A DNA stretch of 5,355 bases from Chloroflexota bacterium (GCA_003695455.1 RFJF01000015.1:1-5355); one strand, 5' to 3'; counted from the stretch's first letter, positions 1 through 5,354 are shown. Made by a program: numbers and translations. The notes: generated by a model from the sequence alone, not told the origin.

Positions 1-1469
1 AAATGGAAATCAGCGAGCGCGAAATCCACAAACGGGTCAAAATCATCGAAGAGACGATGGAGGGCTTCAACATTAAAGTGCAGGTGCGCGAGATTAACCC
101 CGGCCCCACCGTCACCCGTTTCAGCCTGGCGCTGGTAGACCAGCGCGACGCCAAAGGCAACATCAAAAAAGTGCGCGTTTCGCGGGTGGTGAATTTGCAG
201 AACGATTTGGCGCTGGCGCTGGCCGCCTCGCCCATTCGCATTGAAGCGCCCATTCCCGGCCAGCCGTACATCGGCGTCGAGGTTCCCAACTCGAACAAAA
301 ATCTGGTGGCGCTGCGAAATTTGATGGAATCGGACCGCTTTGTGCAAAATCGCGGCGCGCTGAAAATGGCGCTGGGGCAAAACGTGGCCGGGCAGGCCTA
401 CGTGGCCGATCTGGCGAAAATGCCGCACCTGCTCATTGCCGGGGCCACCGGCAGCGGCAAAAGCGTGTGCGTCAACGCCATCATTTCCTGTTTCATCACC
501 AACAACACCCCTGAAACGCTGCGCATGTTGATGATTGACCCCAAAATGGTGGAACTGGTCAACTACAACGGCATTCCGCACCTGCTGGCCCCGGTAGTCA
601 CCGAGTTGGAAAAGGCGGTCGGCGTGCTCAGTTGGGCCACCCGCGAGATGGATCGCCGGTACAAGCTGTTTTCCAAAGAACGGGTGCGCAATCTGGACGC
701 CTTCAACGAAAAGATGCTCAAGGAAGGTCGGGAAACCCTGCCCTTCATTGTCATCATTATTGACGAACTGGCCGATTTGATGATGATGGCCCCCGACGAG
801 GTGGAGCGCACCATTGCCCGGCTGGCGCAAATGGCCCGCGCCACCGGCCTGCACCTGATAATCGCTACCCAGCGCCCCTCGGTGGATGTGGTGACCGGGC
901 TGATTAAAGCCAACTTTCCGGCCCGCATTGCCTTTGCCGTGACCAGCCAGATCGACTCGCGGGTCATCCTCGATTCGCCGGGGGCGGAACGGTTGCTGGG
1001 CAAAGGCGATATGCTCTACATGGCCTCGGATTCGTCCAAATTACAGCGATTGCAGGGCGTGTTTGTCTCGGATGCGGAACTGAACCGGCTGGTCACATTC
1101 TGGCGCAGCGCCATTGTTGGCACGGGGCACATCCCCCGCGGCCCCATCGAGCCGCCGACCAATCTGGTGCAGCAGCCGCTGTGGGAAGAGTACCAGCAAA
1201 TGGGCGAAACCTCCAACAAGCGCGGCAGCGGCAAAACCGACGACGAACTGCTGGAAAAGGCCATCGCCGAGGTACGCGCCCAGGGCAAAGCCTCGGTCAG
1301 TATGATTCAGCGGCGGTTGCGGGTGGGCTACGCACGCGCGGCCCGCTTAATTGACGAAATGGAAGCGCAGGGTATCATAGGGGCAGACGAAGGCGGCGGT
1401 CGCGCTCGCCCGGTGCTGGTCACTCAGGCCGATGACGACGCCGACCCCACCGCAGACGACGAAATTTAG
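1..1469 (+). CDS. ftsK: FtsK/SpoIIIE-family DNA translocase, C-terminal motor and gamma domain (5' end cut by window edge)
   Basis: This is a hexameric, septum-associated, ATP-driven double-stranded DNA pump that moves chromosome termini through the division septum. The visible 488 residues (numbered from the in-frame Met at base 3) cover the motor only. An alpha domain lies at about 1-100, followed by the RecA-like beta domain. Walker A is GATGSGKS at 147-154 (Lys153). Walker B is the hydrophobic strand ending in D254-E255. The conserved TQRPSVDVVTGLIKAN and LLGKGDMLY blocks follow. A winged-helix gamma domain at about 413-475 has the family signature SMIQRRLRVGYARAARLIDE; in characterised FtsK proteins this domain reads polar KOPS-type sites and contacts XerD. 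The chain ends in an acidic tail. FtsK proteins normally carry N-terminal membrane helices and a linker, all missing here, so the Met at base 3 is almost certainly internal and the reading frame is open to the edge. The motor motifs are intact. FtsK and SpoIIIE cannot be told apart from this part alone. Confidence 0.94.
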   Translation, partial: MEISEREIHKRVKIIEETMEGFNIKVQVREINPGPTVTRFSLALVDQRDAKGNIKKVRVSRVVNLQNDLALALAASPIRIEAPIPGQPYIGVEVPNSNKNLVALRNLMESDRFVQNRGALKMALGQNVAGQAYVADLAKMPHLLIAGATGSGKSVCVNAIISCFITNNTPETLRMLMIDPKMVELVNYNGIPHLLAPVVTELEKAVGVLSWATREMDRRYKLFSKERVRNLDAFNEKMLKEGRETLPFIVIIIDELADLMMMAPDEVERTIARLAQMARATGLHLIIATQRPSVDVVTGLIKANFPARIAFAVTSQIDSRVILDSPGAERLLGKGDMLYMASDSSKLQRLQGVFVSDAELNRLVTFWRSAIVGTGHIPRGPIEPPTNLVQQPLWEEYQQMGETSNKRGSGKTDDELLEKAIAEVRAQGKASVSMIQRRLRVGYARAARLIDEMEAQGIIGADEGGGRARPVLVTQADDDADPTADDEI

Positions 1470-1470
1470 T

Positions 1471-1569
1471 TGGGTTGTGGAGTTTATTGAGTTTGTAGAG
1501 TTTGTGGAGTTTGTAGAGTGGGGTGAGTTTGTAGAGTTAGTAGAGTTTGTGGAGTTTAGTGAGTAGAGA
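1471..1569. repeat. In-phase 9-bp tandem repeat (GAGTTTGTA/G type), about ten units
   Basis: Starting at 1480, nine consecutive 9-bp units follow without any phase slip to 1560: GAGTTTATT, GAGTTTGTA, GAGTTTGTG, GAGTTTGTA, GAGTGGGGT, GAGTTTGTA, GAGTTAGTA, GAGTTTGTG, GAGTTTAGT. A degenerate unit lies on each side (TGGGTTGTG at 1471-1479 and GAGTAGAGA at 1561-1569). GAG is kept in every core unit, and the variation falls in the last six bases. The tract starts two bases after the ftsK stop codon. The strand is G/T-rich, unlike the flanking genes. Because nine is a multiple of three, the complementary strand reads as Asn-Ser-Thr repeats, but I see no sign that this is translated. No hairpin plus T-run terminator is present for ftsK. 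Confidence 0.9.
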
Positions 1570-1581
1570 TTCGCTCGCCAT

Positions 1582-1610
1582 TTGTTCATTCGTATTTCGT
1601 AATTGATAAT
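1582..1610 (+). promoter_or_regulatory. Candidate sigma70-type promoter for pdxT and the genes after it
   Basis: A possible -10 box GATAAT (1605-1610, 5 of 6 to TATAAT) lies 17 bases after a weak -35 TTGTTC (1582-1587, 3 of 6 to TTGACA). Transcription would start near 1617 and leave a leader of only about a dozen bases before the pdxT ATG at 1630. That fits the absence of a Shine-Dalgarno sequence there. The -35 is poor and the region is AT-rich, so a chance match is possible. It is the best promoter candidate in this spacer. Confidence 0.3.
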
Positions 1611-1628
1611 TGTTCATTGGTAATTGAC
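1582..1628. repeat. Duplicated AT-rich block just before pdxT (TTGTTCATT...GTAATTGA)
   Basis: TTGTTCATT occurs at 1582-1590 and again at 1610-1618. GTAATTGA occurs at 1599-1606 and again at 1620-1627. Each copy has the order TTGTTCATT then GTAATTGA, with 8 bases between the parts in the first copy and 1 base in the second. The second copy runs to within two bases of the pdxT ATG. The block is distinctly more AT-rich than the genes on either side. It resembles the AATTGATAATTG-type intergenic words known from several filamentous bacteria. A role is not evident, but the duplication also supplies the likely promoter and leader region of pdxT. Confidence 0.75.
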
Positions 1629-1629
1629 A

Positions 1630-2307
1630 ATGACCGTTTCTCCCCAAAATTTAACCCTGAAACCCGACGACGCGGCGCCGGCATCGCTGTTGAATGTGGG
1701 CGTGCTGGCGCTGCAGGGCGCATTTCTGGAACACGCCAACATGCTGCGCCGGGTGGGCGCCGCCCCCATCGAAGTGCGACTGCCGGCAGACCTGACCGGG
1801 CTGGACGGCCTCATCATCCCCGGCGGCGAAAGCACCACCATCGGCAAACTGGCCGTGCAGTACGGATTGGTGGAGCCTCTGCACGCCTTTGTGACCGGCG
1901 GGAAACCGGTGTGGGGAACCTGCGCCGGGTTGATTTTTCTGGCCAAAGACATCGGCCCCACCCCCAGCGGCGGGCACGTCATTCCCCGCCGGCTGGCCGT
2001 GATGGACATCAAAGTAGACCGCAACGCTTTTGGCCGCCAGGTTGACAGTTTTGAAGCCGATTTACGCCCCACCTTTGCCGCCGCCGGTGCGCCGTTCCGG
2101 GCGGTGTTCATCCGTGCCCCCAAAATTGAAACGGTGGGGCCGGGCGTTGCCGTGCTGGCAACCCTGAATGACGGTACGGTGGTGGCGGCTCGACAGGGCA
2201 ACCTGCTGGTCACATCCTTTCACCCGGAACTCACCAACGACGTGCGCTTTCACCGCTATTTTCTGGAGATGATTCAATCTGCGGCACAGACACCCCCGGC
2301 AAAATGA
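1630..2307 (+). CDS. pdxT: Pyridoxal 5'-phosphate synthase glutaminase subunit PdxT
   Basis: PdxT hydrolyses glutamine and channels the ammonia to PdxS, which builds PLP from ribose 5-phosphate and glyceraldehyde 3-phosphate. From the ATG the protein has 225 residues. The class I glutaminase landmarks are all present: the N-terminal strand [14 protein letters not shown] (22-35), the oxyanion-region PGGEST (64-69), the nucleophile Cys98 in GTCAG, the family motif [19 protein letters not shown], and the catalytic pair His198/Glu200 in FHPEL. It is about 20-30 residues longer than usual, because some 20 residues precede the conserved first strand and the loop after LAKDI is about six residues longer. 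The start is uncertain: TTG at 1624 and TTG at 1690 are alternatives, and none has a Shine-Dalgarno sequence. The last four bases overlap the next gene. No pdxS lies in the window. Confidence 0.95.
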   Translation: MTVSPQNLTLKPDDAAPASLLNVGVLALQGAFLEHANMLRRVGAAPIEVRLPADLTGLDGLIIPGGESTTIGKLAVQYGLVEPLHAFVTGGKPVWGTCAGLIFLAKDIGPTPSGGHVIPRRLAVMDIKVDRNAFGRQVDSFEADLRPTFAAAGAPFRAVFIRAPKIETVGPGVAVLATLNDGTVVAARQGNLLVTSFHPELTNDVRFHRYFLEMIQSAAQTPPAK

Positions 2308-2735
2308 CTCACAGCAACGGCTCAAAACCCTACGCAGTTCGCGCTCTGATTGTGAAGGATGAAAAAATCCTGTTCATCCACCACAATTTCAGGGACCCGG
2401 CCATGAACGACCAGTGGACCTTCCCCGGTGGGCGGCTGGACCCCCACGAAACAGACCCGCGCGTAGCCCTGCACCGGGAAATGCGCGAGGAACTTTCGCT
2501 GGAAATTGAGATTGTGGGTAAAGTGGGCGTGTTTCTCAGCCGCGCCAACCGGGATTACACCATTTTTGGCGTGCGCCCGCTGTCGGCGATTGGCCCGCTG
2601 CAAACCGAGGAAATTCGCGATCTGGCCTGGCTGACCCCCGCCGAAGTCTTTGAGTGGCACGCCCGCGAAAAACTGCAATTTGGGTTTGAAATGGATGCCG
2701 TATCGGCCTATCTCAAACAGTACCCCTGGCCGTAA
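2304..2735 (+). CDS. Nudix hydrolase, substrate unknown
   Basis: This is a 143-residue, single-domain cytosolic Nudix protein. Such enzymes cleave nucleoside diphosphates linked to another group (NTPs, oxidised nucleotides, ADP-sugars, dinucleotides) using Mg2+ held by the Nudix box. The box is seen as GGRLDPHE (42-49), then eight residues, then REMREEL (58-64). The metal-binding glutamates E59, E62 and E63 are present. Two departures from the GX5EX7REUXEEXGU pattern exist: one extra residue between E49 and R58, and Ser65 in place of the usual glycine. WTFPGG before the box and [12 protein letters not shown] near the C-terminus are typical. The ATG overlaps the pdxT stop as ATGA with no Shine-Dalgarno sequence, so translation is probably coupled to pdxT. 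The substrate cannot be read from sequence. A house-cleaning role is an inference. Confidence 0.93.
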   Translation: MTHSNGSKPYAVRALIVKDEKILFIHHNFRDPAMNDQWTFPGGRLDPHETDPRVALHREMREELSLEIEIVGKVGVFLSRANRDYTIFGVRPLSAIGPLQTEEIRDLAWLTPAEVFEWHAREKLQFGFEMDAVSAYLKQYPWP

Positions 2736-2758
2736 CTGGTTGCCGGCCCGCCAACCCC

Positions 2759-3712
2759 ATGAAGAAAATCGCGCTCAACATTCTGGTTTTGACCGCAACA
2801 TTACTGCTCACGCTGGCCGTGGTAGAGGTGGCCCTGCGCTGGCTGATGCCGGTTGACTACCGCCCCCCCGCCAGTGAACTGCCCAACGTGGCCCGCGACA
2901 TCATCTACCAAAAATCATCCGTGCCGGGGCTGGATTACGAACTGGTTCCCAATATGGATACCACGGCCCACGGCGCGCGGGTAAAAATTAACAGCGCCGG
3001 CATGCGCGACGATGAACCCGACCCGGCGCTGCCCAAAATTGTGGTGCTGGGCGATTCATTCTCGTTTGGATTTCAGTTGGAGCAGGATGAGTCGTTTCCG
3101 GCCCGGCTGGACGCGGCGCTGGACACCGCCGACGTGCTCAATCTGGCGGTGGCGGGCTACGCCATGAAGGATTACGTAGCCGTTCTCAAAAACAAGGGCC
3201 TGGCCTGGCAGCCGGAGGTCATCATTGTTGGTTACGTGCTGAATGACCCCGAAACCGAGGCCATTCAGCAAATTCCGGCCTATTTTCGGCAGGCCGACTG
3301 GTGGCAGTATTCGCACGTGCTGCGGCTCTTTGCGCAGGGGTACAAACGAGCCAAAATGCTCATTAAAGGCGGCGGCAACTATTACCGCTACCTGCACGCC
3401 GACCCCACAAGCTGGCAGAGTGTGGTCACCGGCTTTGAGCAAATCCGGCAAATGGCCGCCGAAAACGACTCGCGGGTGATTGTGGTGCTGTTTCCGGATT
3501 TGTGGCACAACTGGGACAGCTACCCCTACGCCGCCATTCACCGGCAGGTGGCAGGCCAGGCTGCGGCCAACGGCTTTGAGGTGATTGACCTGCGCGATGC
3601 GTTTTCGGCCTACCCGCCGGCAGAGCTGCGCGTTTCCGGCAGCGACGCCCACCCCAACGCGCTGGCCAACCAGATTGCCGCCGATGAAATTCTGAAGCGG
3701 CTCAATCCCTGA
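2759..3712 (+). CDS. Membrane-anchored SGNH/GDSL-family hydrolase
   Basis: The protein has 317 residues. After Lys2-Lys3 comes a hydrophobic segment of about 22 residues (4-25) that looks like an uncleaved signal anchor, since no clear cleavage or lipobox site follows. The catalytic domain would then lie outside the membrane. The SGNH blocks are visible in order: GDSFSFG with nucleophile Ser100 (block I), NLAVAGY with Gly133 (block II), GYVLND with Asn162 (block III), and DAHPNA with Asp296 and His298 (block V). Block V reads D-x-H where the textbook form is D-x-x-H. Family members are esterases, lipases or O-acetyl/acyl-group enzymes acting on lipids, glycans or envelope polymers, and which applies here cannot be told. 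It follows the Nudix gene by 23 bases, probably in the same transcript, and has no recognisable ribosome-binding site. Its stop lies 6 bases from the convergent phosphatase gene. Confidence 0.88.
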   Translation: MKKIALNILVLTATLLLTLAVVEVALRWLMPVDYRPPASELPNVARDIIYQKSSVPGLDYELVPNMDTTAHGARVKINSAGMRDDEPDPALPKIVVLGDSFSFGFQLEQDESFPARLDAALDTADVLNLAVAGYAMKDYVAVLKNKGLAWQPEVIIVGYVLNDPETEAIQQIPAYFRQADWWQYSHVLRLFAQGYKRAKMLIKGGGNYYRYLHADPTSWQSVVTGFEQIRQMAAENDSRVIVVLFPDLWHNWDSYPYAAIHRQVAGQAAANGFEVIDLRDAFSAYPPAELRVSGSDAHPNALANQIAADEILKRLNP

Positions 3713-3718
3713 TTGGCG

Positions 3719-4342
3719 TTATTTCACCCACGGGCGCACATCGGTAGCGACCATTCCGGCGCGGCGCGCGCCTTCCAGCCCGGCCTCGCTGTCTTCAAAA
3801 ACCTGGCACAACTCCGGCGCCACCCCGATGCGGCGGGCGGCTTCCAGAAACGTATCCGGGGCCGGTTTGCCGTGTTCCACATCGTGAGACGTTACCACCG
3901 CGTCAAAAAAACCGGTCAGGCCGGACAGCGCCAGCGCCTTGTTGAGTACGGTCGGGATGCCGCCGGTTGCCACGGCCATCGGCATTTTGCCTTTGTGAGC
4001 GCGGGCCAACGCCACCACCGGCTCAATTAACTCGGCCCGGGCCAGATATTTCTCCACAAACAACTGCTCTTTGGTCAGCGCAATTTCCTGCGGGTCCAGT
4101 TGGTAGCCAAATGTTTCGTTCAACACTTCCACAATCCGGTCGCTGGGCACGCCGGCCAAATCGTAAAAAAGCTGCTCCGGGAAATCAGCGCCGCGCTCGC
4201 GGACAATGTCCCGCCACGCCAGATAATGCATCGGCATGGTGTTGATGATGGTGCCGTCCCAATCAAAAATCAGACCGCGCACGTGGGGTAAAACGTGCCC
4301 CGATTTATCAAACGTAATATCAGTGCCGTTGGTAATTAACAT
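3719..4342 (-). CDS. HAD-superfamily sugar-phosphatase, YqaB/beta-phosphoglucomutase-like
   Basis: A 207-residue haloacid-dehalogenase phosphatase of subfamily I with an alpha-helical cap. Motif I is FDWDGT with nucleophile Asp27 and general acid/base Asp29. Cap residues follow in MPMHYLAW. Motif II is AVATGG with Thr126, motif III is HGKPAPDTF with Lys159, and motif IV is FEDSEAG with Glu183/Asp184. The blocks PMAVATG, FFDAVVTS and HGKPAPDTFLEAARRIGV match E. coli YqaB closely in order and wording as I remember it. YqaB dephosphorylates fructose 1-phosphate and other small sugar phosphates, so that is the most likely activity. Beta-phosphoglucomutase is the main alternative. The start is well supported: AAGGAGGT ends five bases before the ATG. 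About 20 residues precede motif I, longer than in YqaB. The gene is transcribed leftward, downstream of fpg. Confidence 0.92.
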   Translation of the reverse strand: MLITNGTDITFDKSGHVLPHVRGLIFDWDGTIINTMPMHYLAWRDIVRERGADFPEQLFYDLAGVPSDRIVEVLNETFGYQLDPQEIALTKEQLFVEKYLARAELIEPVVALARAHKGKMPMAVATGGIPTVLNKALALSGLTGFFDAVVTSHDVEHGKPAPDTFLEAARRIGVAPELCQVFEDSEAGLEGARRAGMVATDVRPWVK

Positions 4343-4347
4343 ACGTT

Positions 4348-4355
4348 ACCTCCTT
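4348..4355 (-). promoter_or_regulatory. Strong Shine-Dalgarno sequence of the HAD phosphatase gene
   Basis: Read on the minus strand this is AAGGAGGT, a near-perfect complement to the 16S rRNA tail, with a 5-base spacer (AACGT) before the ATG at 4342-4340. It fixes the start of the phosphatase. It is the only textbook ribosome-binding site at a gene start in the window. Confidence 0.88.
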
Positions 4356-4366
4356 GTATAAAATAA

Positions 4367-4394
4367 GGGTAAAAGCGGAAGGATAAAGGATAAA
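4367..4394. repeat. Short 7-bp periodic tract (GGATAAA type) in the phosphatase leader
   Basis: Two exact GGATAAA units (4381-4387 and 4388-4394) are preceded in the same phase by AGCGGAA (4374-4380) and GGGTAAA (4367-4373). On the transcribed strand this is a TTTATCC repeat about 25 bases before the phosphatase ATG. It is short and half degenerate, so on its own it is weak. It is listed because a clearer heptamer tract lies about 80 bases away in the same spacer. Confidence 0.5.
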
Positions 4395-4423
4395 AACAAC
4401 CTTCCACGCTGTGTTGCAGAAGT

Positions 4424-4435
4424 AACCGGCCGGTT
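4424..4435. repeat. 12-bp perfect palindrome AACCGGCCGGTT
   Basis: AACCGGCCGGTT is fully self-complementary and lies in the fpg-phosphatase spacer, between the two heptamer tracts and about 80 bases upstream of the phosphatase start. It could be a dimeric-regulator operator or simply a chance GC-rich palindrome. It has no loop, so it is not a terminator hairpin. Function unknown. Confidence 0.45.
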
Positions 4436-4455
4436 GCCCTTATCGTTGCCGTGCC

Positions 4456-4535
4456 GCAGGCTGAACCTGCCCCATCTGTATTCTGTATTCTGTATTCTGC
4501 ACTCTGGAATCTGACCTCACCGCTGGCAGGTTGAG
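4456..4535 (-). other. Inverted repeat around the fpg 3' end with a competing small hairpin
   Basis: Plus-strand 4461-4471 (CTGAACCTGCC) and 4525-4535 (GGCAGGTTGAG) are inverted repeats matching at 10 of 11 positions, with 8 perfect (4464-4471 with 4525-4532). The right arm lies in the last codons of fpg, and the left arm directly abuts the heptamer tract. The left arm can also pair locally with 4456-4460 as GCAGG-TTCAG-CCTGC on the minus strand. The two structures share bases 4466-4470 and exclude each other. No T-run follows, so this is not a classical intrinsic terminator. Confidence 0.45.
4472..4513. repeat. In-phase 7-bp tandem repeat (TATTCTG type), six units
   Basis: Six heptamers follow in strict phase: CCATCTG, TATTCTG, TATTCTG, TATTCTG, CACTCTG, GAATCTG. 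All end in CTG, and the variation falls in the first four bases. In transcription order the tract starts three bases after the fpg stop codon (TGA at 4519-4517). On the minus strand it reads CAGAATA. In a wrong frame it yields an EYRIQNT-like peptide of the kind often seen in spurious ORF predictions. It resembles in style the heptameric STRR repeats of heterocystous cyanobacteria. Confidence 0.88.
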
Positions 4536-5314
4536 CAAAAATGGGTTGAGCGCCCGCCGAGTACCACCCGCTGGATTTCTGCGCCGCAACGCAGGCACGG
4601 TTGGCCGGTTCGGCCGTACACCCGAAAATGATTTTGAAATTCACCGCCCCGGTACACGCTGTCCAAACTGGCCCCTTTGTGAACAATTCCGGCGGTGAGC
4701 GCCTGCCGGATGGCGTGGTACAGGCGGCCCAAATCGTCTGCCGACAGCGTATCGGCGGTGCGGCGCGGGTCAAGCCCGGCGGCAAAACAGCTTTCGTCGG
4801 CGTAAATGTTGCCGATTCCGGCAATGAACTTTTGGTTGAGCAGCAACGGTTTGAGCCGCCCGCGACGGCGCGCAAAGAGCGCCGCAAAATCGGCGGGTAA
4901 AAAATCGTCGGCCAGCGGCTCCGGCCCCAGCCTGCCGATGACCGCGTTGGGATTTCGAACCAGGTACACCCGGCCAAACTTGCGGGTGTCCTTAAATCGA
5001 AGCTGGTGGTCGTTATCCAAATCAAAAATGGTGCGCACGTGGGGGTCATCCGGCTCAGTGACCGGCAACACCAGCAAATCGCCACTCATTTTCAGGTGCA
5101 AAAACAGGGAGTCGCCGCCGGACAGGTGAAACCACAAATATTTGGCGCGCCGGGTAATCTGCTCGATGGTTTGGCCGGGCAGGGTGGCCTGCAATTCGGG
5201 AACGGGAGTTTTGACAGAGTTGGGCCAGCGCACGGTGACGCCGGTAAACGTGCGCCCCACCAGCGGGCCGCGCAATCCGCGCACAATTATTTCTACTTCG
5301 GGGAGTTCGGGCAT
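4517..5314 (-). CDS. mutM: Formamidopyrimidine/8-oxoguanine DNA glycosylase (Fpg/MutM)
   Basis: Fpg excises 8-oxoguanine and ring-opened purines and nicks the strand by beta/delta elimination, in base excision repair. From the ATG at 5314 it has 265 residues, a normal length. The start is fixed by chemistry: MPELPEVE gives the catalytic N-terminal Pro2 after Met removal, with Glu3 next. An upstream in-frame TTG at 5326 would bury this proline and is rejected. Other landmarks are Lys58 in RRAKYL, HLKMSG (73-78), KDTRKFGRVYLV (108-119), Asn169 in GIGNIYADE (166-174) leading through the helix-two-turn-helix, and the C-terminal zinc finger with Cys240, Cys243, Cys260, Cys263 and Arg255 on its hairpin. 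All catalytic and metal residues are intact. It lies 174 bases upstream of the HAD phosphatase on the same strand, and the two may be co-transcribed. Confidence 0.96.
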   Translation of the reverse strand: MPELPEVEIIVRGLRGPLVGRTFTGVTVRWPNSVKTPVPELQATLPGQTIEQITRRAKYLWFHLSGGDSLFLHLKMSGDLLVLPVTEPDDPHVRTIFDLDNDHQLRFKDTRKFGRVYLVRNPNAVIGRLGPEPLADDFLPADFAALFARRRGRLKPLLLNQKFIAGIGNIYADESCFAAGLDPRRTADTLSADDLGRLYHAIRQALTAGIVHKGASLDSVYRGGEFQNHFRVYGRTGQPCLRCGAEIQRVVLGGRSTHFCSTCQR

Positions 5315-5348
5315 GGTAGCCGCCAATTACAAAATTTGCAACCTCCGT

Positions 5349-5354
5349 ATTATA
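5349..5354 (-). promoter_or_regulatory. Candidate -10 box (TATAAT) for fpg/mutM
   Basis: A perfect TATAAT on the minus strand lies 34 bases before the fpg ATG. The -35 region is beyond the window edge and cannot be checked. GGAGGT (5346-5341) follows, but it is 26 bases from the ATG. That is too far to act as its ribosome-binding site, and it would sit at the very 5' end of the predicted transcript. A weaker GGCGG lies closer to the start. Confidence 0.45.

Noticed and set aside
1472..1569. CRISPR or phage attachment site at the 9-bp array
   Set aside because: There are no spacers between units, the unit is far too short, and there are no cas genes, integrase or tRNA nearby.
1347..1589. Minus-strand reading frame with an Asn-Ser-Thr repeat peptide
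   Set aside because: It is the complement of the 9-bp repeat array plus antisense of the ftsK 3' end, with no Shine-Dalgarno sequence or recognisable domain. The regular peptide is a by-product of a repeat length divisible by three.
1459..1600. 7-bp inverted repeat ACGAAAT (1459-1465) and ATTTCGT (1594-1600) flanking the 9-bp array
   Set aside because: It parallels the inverted repeat around the fpg-side array, but seven bases over this distance is readily explained by chance, and it does not extend.
1614..2213. 199-codon open frame antisense to pdxT
   Set aside because: It lies opposite a clear pdxT with all catalytic residues, and its composition is rich in Arg, Ser, Pro and Ala, as expected from the complement of GC-rich codons. 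It has no domain.
3056..3652. 198-codon open frame antisense to the SGNH hydrolase
   Set aside because: The sense frame has ordered SGNH blocks and an N-terminal anchor, while the antisense frame has no recognisable motif. It is a shadow of GC-rich coding DNA.
4456..4470. Intrinsic terminator after fpg
   Set aside because: The stem is only five base pairs and no run of T follows on the transcribed strand.
4336..5085. 249-codon minus-strand frame overlapping fpg and running through the heptamer tract
   Set aside because: Same strand but a different frame from an intact fpg. Its C-terminal part contains the EYRIQNT-like peptide produced by the 7-bp repeats, a typical spurious product.
5324..5326. 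Upstream TTG as the fpg start
   Set aside because: It would add four residues before MPELPEVE and block the N-terminal proline that acts as the catalytic nucleophile in this family.
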